NCBI GenBank assembly: GCA_964509335.1
Contig: CAZDXB010000004.1
Coordinates: forward strand, 62,001-126,000
Reading direction: 5' to 3'
From: CAZDXB01 sp964509335
Lineage (GTDB): Bacteria; Bacteroidota; Ignavibacteria; Kapaibacteriales; UBA2268
DNA length: 64,000 bases
Under the pieces are notes generated by a model, which was not told where the DNA came from, ran no database searches, and saw only the letters and a program-made list of their open reading frames with translations. The position numbers and the translations under genes are program-made. This document shows positions 41,367 to 49,801 of this stretch, in pieces (positions within the stretch are counted from its first letter, which is position 1; each line of letters begins with the position of its first letter).

Positions 41367-42251
41367 ATGAAAAAGATATTAATTTCCGCTCTTGTTACGC
41401 TGTTTCTCGCTCTGTTTTCTTTGTCGGCGGCGGCTAACGACGAAAACGACGAAGACCTCTGGGACGACGATTATGGCTGGGAAGGCAAATTCTCGGTAAA
41501 AAGCCCCTGCGTTAAGTTGCTTTTCGGTATGGGAGAGCCCGCTATTGACAAAGACGCTTTTTCGGGCAAATTTGCTAAAATAAGCGCCGCTACGATAAGA
41601 ATGGGTATGGCGGAGGAAGAAGATTATATGTTGGACGGCGATATTATCGATTACGATTTCACTTATTTATTTCTAGAGAACTCCAGCGCCGAATGGATGG
41701 ATGAAGCCTCAGCAAACGAAATCGAGACGAAAACTTGGACTTTTGGTTTAGGAAACGCCGACGGATACGGGTATAAATTAGGGGAGAATAGCGATATTGT
41801 TTTGTATCGTTCGGGAGCTATAATATGGTCTAAGTCTGATTTTGTTTATGAAGACGACGCTATGGAATCCAAAGATATTAGCAAAATGGATTACATCGGA
41901 GATGGCTTCAGGTTTGGCGATTTTTACGAAAGCGGCGTTAAAATAAAGATATACAAGCCGCTCGCTATTTCCGCCGGATATAAAAGAACGGTCGTTTTTC
42001 CGCGGCATTTGTTTTGGTACTGGGCTGGAAGCGATTTGCTTAGGAAGATTGGAGACGTTCTGCTTGGCGAGTTTACCGATGAGATTTTCAAAGCGTCCCC
42101 TTACGCCGGTCCGATTGTCGATTTTGTTTTGAGGAGCGCTTATAATATGGGCTTTTACGAATTGCGAAAAAACGATATGAATTGGCCCATAAGCACCGAC
42201 GAGCCGCTAATGTTCGACGGTTACAACATAGGGCTTTCTTTTGCTTTCTAG
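41367..42251 (+). CDS. Predicted outer-membrane protein, paralogue 1
   Basis: A 294-residue protein with a signal peptide (cut near SAAAND) and an acidic start (DENDEDLWDDDYGW). The middle has alternating-residue strands (TWTFGLGNADGYGYKL, FGDFYESGVKIKIYKPLAISAGYKR in parts) and it ends in Phe (GLSFAF), as outer-membrane barrels do. It is clearly related to the next gene: FxxAGxK-type strands, VVFPRHLFWYW, and FYELRKNDMNW against FYEFRRNKMHW. I do not recognise a named family. It lies 90 nt downstream of the Omp85 gene. Confidence 0.75.
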   Translation: MKKILISALVTLFLALFSLSAAANDENDEDLWDDDYGWEGKFSVKSPCVKLLFGMGEPAIDKDAFSGKFAKISAATIRMGMAEEEDYMLDGDIIDYDFTYLFLENSSAEWMDEASANEIETKTWTFGLGNADGYGYKLGENSDIVLYRSGAIIWSKSDFVYEDDAMESKDISKMDYIGDGFRFGDFYESGVKIKIYKPLAISAGYKRTVVFPRHLFWYWAGSDLLRKIGDVLLGEFTDEIFKASPYAGPIVDFVLRSAYNMGFYELRKNDMNWPISTDEPLMFDGYNIGLSFAF

Positions 42252-42290
42252 TTGAGAGTTTTAAAAAAAGGATTTACTATTATTTAAGAG

Positions 42291-42319
42291 CGGCGCAATT
42301 CAGTTACGCGCCGTTTTTT
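42291..42319 (+). terminator. Terminator-like hairpin whose U-tract abuts the next start codon
   Basis: CGGCGC and GCGCCG form a 6-bp stem with an 11-nt loop, followed by TTTTTT, and then immediately the ATG of paralogue 2 at 42320. It can end transcription of paralogue 1 or act as an attenuator for paralogue 2. Confidence 0.7.
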
Positions 42320-43213
42320 ATGAAAAAGCGTTTGTTAATAGCGGTTGTTTTTTTAGTTTCTTTCGTCGCTTCTCGCGCCGATAGCGTGGATTCTTTGTTC
42401 GCCCCGACTTTTTGGGAAAAATTAGTAGAAAGGATAGATTATTCGGATAAGACGATTAATCGAAATATCGTAAGAGCGAGATATGGAGTATTCGCATTGA
42501 GCTATCCAACCGCCGACGTATTGTCCAAGTTTTCGACGGTATATCTTACCCAATTTGATTACGGATTCTTTCGCTGGGAGAGGGATTATAAGGAGAGCGG
42601 CTTCGCTAAGTTCGCTTCCGAAAGCGTTTTTCTAGGCAATCTGTCGTCGCATATGGGCTTGCCGATAGACAATTACGACTTAAAAACGACGGATAACTGG
42701 AGATTCGGCTTTGAATTTACCAACGGATACGGTTACGATTCGTTGAACGGCGACGGCGAAACGTTATTTCTTTTCCACGGCGGTTCTGTTTCTTGGGCAA
42801 AAATTGACATTGAAAATCCCGGCGATTCTCCGGCGGAACAAGAAAAATTCGATTATTTCGACGAAAATTATAAATTCGGGACGATATTTGAAACGGGCGC
42901 GAAATATTTAGTTGATAACGGCGTAGGTTTTGAGTTGTCTTACGAGCATAATTTTGTTTTCCCTAATTTTGAGGGATTTAAGTGGTTTGGGACTTCTATC
43001 GCCGAATTGGCGCTTCAACGGACTATTGATTATTTGGGCGAGGATTTTCTGGACGATTATCCGAGATACTTTCCTTTACTGAATTTTATAGTGAAGAACT
43101 GCGTTTCGGCGATTTTTTACGAGTTTAGAAGAAATAAAATGCACTGGTTTTTTCCAAGCAAAACTCCTATTAGCTACGACGGATTGATTCTGAGCTTCTC
43201 TTACGTATTTTAA
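42320..43213 (+). CDS. Predicted outer-membrane protein, paralogue 2
   Basis: About 297 residues from the ATG at 42320, where a clean signal peptide begins (MKKRLLIAVVFLVSFVASRA). Upstream in-frame codons encode no signal and overlap paralogue 1. It shares layout and short motifs with paralogue 1 (NGYGYDSLNG/ADGYGYKLGE, FGTIFETGAKYLVDNG/FGDFYESGVKIKIYK, FYEFRRNKMHW) and ends in a barrel-type Phe. The family is unrecognised. The ribosome-binding region would fall inside a terminator-like hairpin. Its stop overlaps the convergent mlaF stop by a few bases. Confidence 0.75.
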   Translation: MKKRLLIAVVFLVSFVASRADSVDSLFAPTFWEKLVERIDYSDKTINRNIVRARYGVFALSYPTADVLSKFSTVYLTQFDYGFFRWERDYKESGFAKFASESVFLGNLSSHMGLPIDNYDLKTTDNWRFGFEFTNGYGYDSLNGDGETLFLFHGGSVSWAKIDIENPGDSPAEQEKFDYFDENYKFGTIFETGAKYLVDNGVGFELSYEHNFVFPNFEGFKWFGTSIAELALQRTIDYLGEDFLDDYPRYFPLLNFIVKNCVSAIFYEFRRNKMHWFFPSKTPISYDGLILSFSYVF

Positions 43214-43992
43214 ACGCTTTCTTTGTATCTTTCTAGAAATTCGACGACAGCCGGGGCGTTTGCTTTGAACAAATCTTCTGAATCGCCTTCGAATTTAACG
43301 ACGCCGTCTTCGAGCAGGGCGACTTTATTGGCTATCTTAAAGACGGAGAACATATCGTGGGTTATTATAATAGATGTCGCGCTGCCTTTTTGCGTTAGCT
43401 CGGCGATTAAATTATCTATTTGCTGCGAAGTAACGGGGTCGAGTCCGGTTGTCGGTTCGTCGTAGAAAACGTATTCCGGGGCGCCGGCTAAAGCTCTCGC
43501 GACGCCGACTCTTTTCTTCATTCCTCCAGACAAGTCCGCCGGCATTTTGTTTTTTAGTATGTTCCACTCTCTTTGGAACTCTTCTTCGGAAACTTTTTCT
43601 TTGTCTGGAAGCAAACCGACTGAAGTTAGAACTTTTATAGCTTCCAATTCTAATTTTCGTTCGTCGCGTTCGCCTCGCTCGTGAATGCCGAGAACGACGT
43701 TGCGGTAAACGGTGTAAGAGTCGAACAAAGCCGAGCCTTGGAAAACGAAGCCAATGCGGTCTCTTAGTTTGCGCATTTCTTCGTCGCTCATTTTTTGGAC
43801 GTTCTTGCCGTCGATTTCCACAGAGCCTTTGTCGGGCGTAAGCAAGCCGACGACGCATTTGAGGAGGACGCTTTTGCCGCAACCTGATTTGCCGATAATG
43901 CAGAACGCCTCGCCGGTCTCGATTTTCAGATTAACGCCTCCGAGAACGTTTTTCTCGCCGAATGATTTATGTAGATTCTTTATCTCTATCAT
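43210..43992 (-). CDS. mlaF: MlaF-like ABC transporter ATP-binding protein (phospholipid transport)
   Basis: A 260-residue ABC ATPase. Walker A GKSGCGKSVLLK, Q-loop IGFVFQGSALFDSYTV (the FQxxALFDS form is typical of MlaF/Ttg2A), signature LSGGMKKRVGVARALA, Walker B YVFYDEPTTGLDP, and the switch His in IIITHDM. An insertion of about 14 residues (EEEFQREWNILKNK) precedes the signature. MlaF powers MlaE/MlaD for phospholipid traffic between the membranes. No mlaE or mlaD gene is adjacent. The KASIII gene lies upstream on the same strand. Confidence 0.9.
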   Translation of the reverse strand: MIEIKNLHKSFGEKNVLGGVNLKIETGEAFCIIGKSGCGKSVLLKCVVGLLTPDKGSVEIDGKNVQKMSDEEMRKLRDRIGFVFQGSALFDSYTVYRNVVLGIHERGERDERKLELEAIKVLTSVGLLPDKEKVSEEEFQREWNILKNKMPADLSGGMKKRVGVARALAGAPEYVFYDEPTTGLDPVTSQQIDNLIAELTQKGSATSIIITHDMFSVFKIANKVALLEDGVVKFEGDSEDLFKANAPAVVEFLERYKESV

Positions 43993-44068
43993 CTTAGATT
44001 ACCGCAAAAGCAATTTATAAATAAAAGGTTTACAAGATTTCAAAAAAATTTTTAGTCGCAAGAAAAAA

Positions 44069-45157
44069 TTAATGAGTTTTATAAACGACGGCGTTAATAT
44101 TCATCCCCGCTCCAACCGAAGCGAACACGTAATTTTTACCGCTTTCATATTTATGACGGTCAATTAACTTATTTATCGTTATATCAAGTAAAGTTGGCAA
44201 GGTTGCTACGGAACTGTTGCCGAGATAAGATATAGACATAGGCATTATATCGTATATTTCGTTTTTGGTAACATCGACTTTGTCGAAAAGATGAAAAATC
44301 CTTCTGACAATTTCCTCGTCCATTTTTTCATTCGCTTGATGGATAAAGATTTTTGATATATCTTCAAGAGACAACCCCGCTTTTAGTATAGCGCCTTTAA
44401 CGAGAGGCGGCACATAGGTAATCGCGTATTTATAAAGTTTATTGCCTTCCATCTTCAAGAATAAATTGTCGCCTTTGTAGTCTGGATTGTAAGAGACGCC
44501 CATTTTTAAAAGCTCTGCGTAACGCTCGGTATCGGATCTTGCTAAACTGCTTAGAATTCCAACTTTTTCGTCGGTTTCTACACATTCTAAAATAGTCGCT
44601 CCAGCGCCGTCTGAATATAGCATACTATCGCGGTCGTGTGGGTCGCTTATTCTTGACAGAGTTTCCGCTCCTATTATTAAGGCTTTTTTCCCTTCGCCGC
44701 TTTTAAAAAATGAGTGGCATTGTATCAATGCCTGTAGCCAGCCGGGGCAGCCAAAAGGCAAGTCGGAAGCCGTTAAATAAGGATTATTTATTCTTAACTT
44801 GTTTTTTATTCTCGCCGCTATCGAGGGAACAAAACTGGAAAATCTATTGTCATAAGAAACATCGCCAAAGTTGTGAGCTACAATAATATAATCCAAACTC
44901 TCGGGGTCGATACGCGACGATTCTATAGCTTTCACAGCCGACAGGTAGCCTAAATCGGACGTTACTTGGTCTTTACGAGCGTATCTTCTCTCTTTTATAC
45001 CGGTGATTTCTTCAAATTTCCTAACTATTTCCTCGGGCGGTTTATCTATTAATTTTCCGGAGGAGTCGAAGAATTTGTTGTTTAAAAAGTCGGAATTCTT
45101 GACGGTTACCGTTGGTATATACGACCCTGTCGCTGTTATTAATGTTCTTAAGCTCAT
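44069..45157 (-). CDS. 3-oxoacyl-ACP synthase III (KASIII/FabH-like)
   Basis: A 362-residue thiolase-fold enzyme. The catalytic triad is visible: Cys in DLPFGCPGWLQAL, His in IFIHQANEKMDEE, and Asn in SYLGNSSVATLPTL. ITGIKERRYARKDQ near residue 52 and SDGAGATILE in the middle are further KASIII marks. FabH starts fatty-acid synthesis by joining acetyl-CoA and malonyl-ACP; the G-C-P-G-W-L-Q form occurs in a Bacteroidota branch that includes secondary-metabolite (DarB-like) enzymes, so a special acyl product is possible. No ACP or fabD is adjacent. About 240 nt upstream hold no gene that I can see. Confidence 0.9.
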   Translation of the reverse strand: MSLRTLITATGSYIPTVTVKNSDFLNNKFFDSSGKLIDKPPEEIVRKFEEITGIKERRYARKDQVTSDLGYLSAVKAIESSRIDPESLDYIIVAHNFGDVSYDNRFSSFVPSIAARIKNKLRINNPYLTASDLPFGCPGWLQALIQCHSFFKSGEGKKALIIGAETLSRISDPHDRDSMLYSDGAGATILECVETDEKVGILSSLARSDTERYAELLKMGVSYNPDYKGDNLFLKMEGNKLYKYAITYVPPLVKGAILKAGLSLEDISKIFIHQANEKMDEEIVRRIFHLFDKVDVTKNEIYDIMPMSISYLGNSSVATLPTLLDITINKLIDRHKYESGKNYVFASVGAGMNINAVVYKTH

Positions 45158-45401
45158 TTCTTTTTTTGCTAATTTAATAATATTATTTAAGTAAATTTCT
45201 AAAATATTCCGTCAAAAAGCAAAGATTTTTAAGTTTAGATGGAAAGAAAATATTCATTTTGTCTAAAAAAGCCAGACTGTTTTAATAGTCGTGGGGGAGC
45301 AAAGCCGCTTTATAGGCGGAGATATATAGCGTCGCCGTTTATTTGTCGATAAGAGTATTGTTCAAGACAAAAAAGGGGGCGCTGGTTTTATAATTATTGG
45401 T

Positions 45402-45911
45402 TTATCCTTTCAAACTTCTTCTCGCTCGCTTATCGACTAAAGAGAATACGCGCTGTATCGCGTTTTGCTTTTTTGATTTTAGGTGTCCCTTGACTTTTAT
45501 CGTCTCGAAGCCGAGTTCGTCTTGTAATTTATAGTATTCGCGGTATAAATCGGCGTTCTTTAGCGGCTTGTTTTTGCCTTTCGAGCGGAAATCGTTGGCT
45601 TCTAATTTCGCGCGCCTGTTCAATAGTCCGGCGACGCATTGAGAGTCGGTGAATAAGCGAATGGAGCCGTCGTATTTGTCGGACAGCTTTTGTTTATAGT
45701 AGTCGAGCGCGCTGAGAACTGTTTGAACTTCCAGTCGCGTGGAGCTTGTATTCCCGAACTCTACCGTTGTTATTTGCTGAATCAACGCGCCTTTGTTAAT
45801 TTTCTCCGGCGGTGTTTCTATAACCTCGTCGGATACGATTAGATACGCGCCGACGCCGATTTTTTGTTTTGGGTTCGCGCTGGCGTCGGTGAATATGTTG
45901 GCGTTTGTCAT
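45402..45911 (-). CDS. RNase H-like protein
   Basis: A 169-residue RNase H-fold protein. The catalytic acidic residues are visible: Asp in NIFTDASANP, Glu in SSTRLEVQTVLSALD, Asp in RLFTDSQCVAGL, and a late Asp in SLVDKRARRSL. It would cut RNA in RNA-DNA hybrids. I start it at the ATG at 45911 (MTNANIFTDAS). A longer in-frame start at 46040 would translate a 32-bp palindrome (SRGAACRAPT) and overlap the preceding gene, so I reject it. The spacing KGHLKSKKQN differs from the usual K-V-x-G-H basic loop only slightly. Confidence 0.88.
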   Translation of the reverse strand: MTNANIFTDASANPKQKIGVGAYLIVSDEVIETPPEKINKGALIQQITTVEFGNTSSTRLEVQTVLSALDYYKQKLSDKYDGSIRLFTDSQCVAGLLNRRAKLEANDFRSKGKNKPLKNADLYREYYKLQDELGFETIKVKGHLKSKKQNAIQRVFSLVDKRARRSLKG

Positions 45912-45931
45912 AATTTTTTGGTCGATATATT

Positions 45932-45963
45932 TAGTAGGGGCGCGGCATGCCGCGCCCCTACTA
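45932..45963. repeat. Perfect 32-bp palindrome (REP-type element)
   Basis: The sequence starts TAGTAGGGGCGCGGCA and its second half is the exact reverse complement. It is GC-rich in an AT-rich spacer, lies between the stop of the MT-GT4 gene (45974) and the RNase H start (45911), and is of the type that is often wrongly translated as GAACRAPT. No T-tract follows. Confidence 0.85.
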
Positions 45964-45973
45964 GAAACGTGTT

Positions 45974-48900
45974 TTACCGTCCCGTCTCGTTCAACAAATC
46001 TTTTGCTTCGGTTAAATTCGGATTGATTTTTAACGCCCATTCGAACATATTTTTCGCTTCTTCTTTAGCGCCGCCTTTAAGGAATGTTTTGCCGGAGCCG
46101 AGACAGGCGCGAGCGTTGTGGTCGTTCAGCTTGAGGGCTTGCTTGTATAGATTTATAGCGTTCTCTAAATCTCCAAGGGCTGTCAATCCCTCGGCGACGT
46201 CGCATAAGATGTCGTCGAGCAGTAAATTCAAACCCGTGTCGTATTTCCAGTATTTCCAATTGTTCATCACTTCCGTTAGAATTTCGAGAGCGGAAGCCCA
46301 GTCTTCCTTAAACGCGGCGATTTTCGCTTTCAGGTATTTTGTGTCAACGTGATTTTGAATTATTTGAGCGGCTTTGTCGGCGTATTCCTCAGCTTTTTGG
46401 TAGTCGTTTTGTATTATGGATATGAGAGCGAGCTTGTTTGTCGCGTGGTATTTCCATTTGTCGCTTATAGCGTCGGACGCGACGGCTTTTTCGAGTTTGA
46501 CTTTCGCGTCTTCGATTACGCCCTTTTCTAGAGAATTTTCCGCTTCGCCTATTAGTATATACTCGTCGATTTCGTCTTTAAATTTCTTTTCCGCCTTTTT
46601 CGCCAGATTTTTTCCGTATAAATAGTCGAGTCTTGAGAAAATCTTAAGCGTCGCTTTTTTCCAAGTCCAATATTTACGCGCTCTCGCGGAGGCTTTCGCG
46701 CCGGCGGAGTAAACTTTGCCCGGATTATCGAAAACCAGTCTTAACGCTTTAATTAGCGATTTTTTGTCCGGTTCTAACAAATACGCCTCGCCCGTAAGTT
46801 TTTTGTCTTTGAGCTTATCGCCGACGAAGTTCTTTTCGGCGGGGATTAGCCACGAAGTTTCCTCGTCGCAGAAGTCGTCGGTCGAGCCGCCTTTTGTAAC
46901 GACGGACGGCAGTCCGCAAGACATCGCTTCCAAAGTCGGCAGCGAGAAGCCTTCGCCTCTATACGGCGAAACGAAAACGTCGCAGGAGCGATATAGTTTG
47001 GGCATATCCGCGTCGGGAAGATAATCGTTGATATAGATAATTTCCGGCGAGCCTTCTTTTTGCCTCAACTCTTCGATTTTCTCTTTGGCGTTGATGTTTT
47101 TGTAAAACGATTCGCCGCCCATATCTTTTATAACGAGGCAGACGTCGTCTTCTGAACTGAATATTGTCGAATAGGCTTCCAATAATATATCTATTCCTTT
47201 TCTGTATATCGTGCCGCCGACGAACAGGAATTTGAATTTTTTGTCGGTCGGCAAGTCTATTTTATCGTCGCTCGGCTTGAATATTTCGGGAGCGATACCG
47301 TTGGGGATTATTTGTACTTTGTCGAAGTCTATTCCGGAATTGACTATTGCCTGGCGCGAGAAGTTCGACGGCGTCCATATTTCGTCGGCTTTTTTGAATG
47401 TTTCGGCTGTTTCGTTCCACAATTGCGAAAACTCCCAAGGTTGCATTATTATCCATTTAGCTCCCTTCGGGTCTTCGTCTTTTGGGGGCCATTGATGGCG
47501 AATCCATACGTATGGCAGTTTGGCGATTTCCTCAGGCGCAGGCGGCTTATATCGTATGTCTCGTTTTTTGATTTCCTCGTATTTCGGATTTTCCTCGGCG
47601 TCGAAATCGTCTTCCTCAAAAGGCACTACGGTTAAATCCGCTAAGTTGGATTCTATTATATTCGAGCAGTGTTCCCGATTAATAAGAGCGAAAGAATGAT
47701 AAACGAACTGCGAGCCTTCCCAGACGATATTAAGCTCCGGTTTGTGAACTTCTTCGGACGTAATTTCTTCCGGAGCTTCAGACTCTTCTTCCGGTTTAAC
47801 GGCTGTTTCTTCGGTTTCTTTAGGGGATTCGTCGTCTTCTAAGGAAGAAAAATCAATACCGTAAAGTTTGTCCGTAGGTTCTATTTTCTCTTCCTCGGCG
47901 GGTTCTTCTTGTGGCTCTTTTCCGGTTGTTTTTTCTTTCGGCGTTTCTTCGGAAATTTCCGTCACTTTTCGTTCCGCCGCTACTTTTTTTGCCCTGACGT
48001 TCATATTCAGATTTATATATCCTTTGTCTTGCGGCAAGTCTTCCTCGCTAATTTCGACTACTTTAAATCCCGCGTTTTCAAGATGTTTGCGAATACTAAG
48101 CTCGTCGAAAGCGACGCAGTGGTAGTCGCCGGGGTTTGTCTGTCCGCCGAATATCATATAGGAAGCGACGTCGGCGTCCCATTTGCCTTCCATATAAGCT
48201 TTCATTTGCAGTTTCAACGAAGGGCAGCGGATTATTAAATTGCCGTTCGGTTTCAGGACGCGCGCCCACTCTTTCAATATTAAGTCCGTTTGCCTGTGCG
48301 AAAAATGCTCGAGGATGTCGCTCGCTAAAATCAACTCCGCGCTTTCGTCAGACAGTTCGAGTTTTCTTACGTCCATCCGAACGACTCTCGGGTCGCCGCC
48401 GTATAAATCTATATTCAAAAAACCTTCCCTGACGTCCTCGCCGCAGCCGAGATTTAGATATAGCGGTTTTGGTAGCGGGTCGGGGACTTCGCCCGTCGCC
48501 GGTTTGTTTGAAAAGCCGCCTTCTAAATCGTTTTTGAATTGGGAGCGATTCATAGCCTCCTCTCGCGGCGCTTCGTTTTTTCCTTTCTGGCTTTCTTTTT
48601 CTTCCATTGTTTCCTCTGGCTCTCTTTGTTTTCTAATGACTTCGACGCCGTTCCAATCTTCGGCGTATTCCGGCAAAATACCGTAATTGTCTATAATTAC
48701 AAATTTAGCGGGCTTTTTTAAGCTTTTAAATTTATCGAAAAGTATTTTCTCGTAGTCGTCGTTGGGACCGAGTTCGATTTCTATCGTTTCGAATTCGTCC
48801 GTTTCTTTTGGCTTGGGTTCGGCTTCTGACGTTTCCGCTTCTTTTTCCTCTGGGACGACTTCCGTTTCAAGCTCTTCGATTTCTCGAGTTTTCGGCTTTT

Positions 48901-49798
48901 CAAAATCTTTATCCGTAGGCTCTACGGCAGGCTTTTCAGCGATAAATACGATTTCCTCGCCTTTGTCTTGTCTTTCTAGTTCGCTTATTTTGGCTTGGAT
49001 GTCTTCTTCGCTTTCGGCGCCGTAATAATCGGCGACCATTCGCTCAAGCAGGTCTCTGTCAAACGACGAGGAGTCGGTTTCTATTTTTTTTAGCTTCAAT
49101 CCGGCGGTTTCCAATAGTCTCTTTAACGAATCGACCGTGAAGAAGACGCCGCTTGTGTATGTGTTAAGCAAATTCCAGTCTTCGCTCAATATTTCGAAAC
49201 CGAAAGAGTCGATATTTGGAACTGTCCCAAAAAAAACGCCGCCAGGTTCGAGAGCGTTAAAGATTTTCTCGACCGATTCTTTTGGGCTGTATTGTTTGTT
49301 AAGGGAGTTAATCGCCGCAATAGCCGCGAAATCGTTTTTCTTTAAGTCCAATTGAATGAAGTCGCTTTTGCTAATGGTTGTCTCTAATTCCGCTTCCGCC
49401 GTGTTTGAGGCTTCCTCGTTAAATTCAGAGCCGGCTACATCGTATCCCTTGTCTTTGAAGCTTTTTAGCAAATCGCCTCGGGAGCATTCTATTTCGAAGA
49501 TTTTTCCTTTGTTCTTGATGTATTCCTCCGCCTCGTTAATTAAGTTTATGCGAGCCGCCGCCTCGTCGCTTTCGACGCCGTCCGACGGCGCTCCGCTTTC
49601 GACGGCGGCGTATTGTTTGAGGACTTCCAGCTGCGTTTTCTCGTCGAATTTCTTTTTAACGTAAACGGCACTGCATTCGAGGCATTTAGCTAAGCTGGGA
49701 AGAACCGACAGGTTTTCGCGCTCTTCCGAACCGCAAACCGGGCAGTTTGATTCGATTAAATTGTCGTTTAATTCCTTGCCGTTTATTTTCAGTCCCAT
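45974..49798 (-). CDS. Multidomain glycan enzyme: zinc ribbon, two methyltransferases, GT4, TPR
   Basis: A 1274-residue cytoplasmic protein. Domains in order: a zinc-ribbon (CPVCG at 19 and CLEC at 37); a class I methyltransferase at about 95-250 with a weak motif I (GKIFEIECSRGDLLKSF); a Glu/Pro-rich linker; a second methyltransferase at about 440-600 (YLNLGCGEDVREGFLNIDL, ASDILEHFSHRQTD, WARVLKPNGNLIIRCP); another Glu-rich linker; a GT4 glycosyltransferase at about 690-1050 (IPNGIAPEIF, FVGGTIYRKGIDILLEAY, SPYRGEGFSLPTLEAMSCG); and TPR-like helices to the end. It lies 3 nt downstream of the 1852-residue gene, so the two must act together in surface-glycan synthesis. The first methyltransferase may be catalytically weak. 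Confidence 0.88.
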   Translation of the reverse strand: MGLKINGKELNDNLIESNCPVCGSEERENLSVLPSLAKCLECSAVYVKKKFDEKTQLEVLKQYAAVESGAPSDGVESDEAAARINLINEAEEYIKNKGKIFEIECSRGDLLKSFKDKGYDVAGSEFNEEASNTAEAELETTISKSDFIQLDLKKNDFAAIAAINSLNKQYSPKESVEKIFNALEPGGVFFGTVPNIDSFGFEILSEDWNLLNTYTSGVFFTVDSLKRLLETAGLKLKKIETDSSSFDRDLLERMVADYYGAESEEDIQAKISELERQDKGEEIVFIAEKPAVEPTDKDFEKPKTREIEELETEVVPEEKEAETSEAEPKPKETDEFETIEIELGPNDDYEKILFDKFKSLKKPAKFVIIDNYGILPEYAEDWNGVEVIRKQREPEETMEEKESQKGKNEAPREEAMNRSQFKNDLEGGFSNKPATGEVPDPLPKPLYLNLGCGEDVREGFLNIDLYGGDPRVVRMDVRKLELSDESAELILASDILEHFSHRQTDLILKEWARVLKPNGNLIIRCPSLKLQMKAYMEGKWDADVASYMIFGGQTNPGDYHCVAFDELSIRKHLENAGFKVVEISEEDLPQDKGYINLNMNVRAKKVAAERKVTEISEETPKEKTTGKEPQEEPAEEEKIEPTDKLYGIDFSSLEDDESPKETEETAVKPEEESEAPEEITSEEVHKPELNIVWEGSQFVYHSFALINREHCSNIIESNLADLTVVPFEEDDFDAEENPKYEEIKKRDIRYKPPAPEEIAKLPYVWIRHQWPPKDEDPKGAKWIIMQPWEFSQLWNETAETFKKADEIWTPSNFSRQAIVNSGIDFDKVQIIPNGIAPEIFKPSDDKIDLPTDKKFKFLFVGGTIYRKGIDILLEAYSTIFSSEDDVCLVIKDMGGESFYKNINAKEKIEELRQKEGSPEIIYINDYLPDADMPKLYRSCDVFVSPYRGEGFSLPTLEAMSCGLPSVVTKGGSTDDFCDEETSWLIPAEKNFVGDKLKDKKLTGEAYLLEPDKKSLIKALRLVFDNPGKVYSAGAKASARARKYWTWKKATLKIFSRLDYLYGKNLAKKAEKKFKDEIDEYILIGEAENSLEKGVIEDAKVKLEKAVASDAISDKWKYHATNKLALISIIQNDYQKAEEYADKAAQIIQNHVDTKYLKAKIAAFKEDWASALEILTEVMNNWKYWKYDTGLNLLLDDILCDVAEGLTALGDLENAINLYKQALKLNDHNARACLGSGKTFLKGGAKEEAKNMFEWALKINPNLTEAKDLLNETGR

Positions 49799-49801
49799 AA
49801 G

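Noticed and set aside
43412..43882. Long Arg-rich open frame inside mlaF and similar frames inside gmhA, the kinase and the glycan genes
   Set aside because: These are antisense or shifted shadows of NCG-rich genes, with extreme Arg content and no family likeness.
45912..46040. N-terminal extension of the RNase H-like gene (start at 46040)
   Set aside because: It would overlap the end of the MT-GT4 gene and translate the 32-bp palindrome as SRGAACRAPT. The RNase H core begins right after the ATG at 45911.
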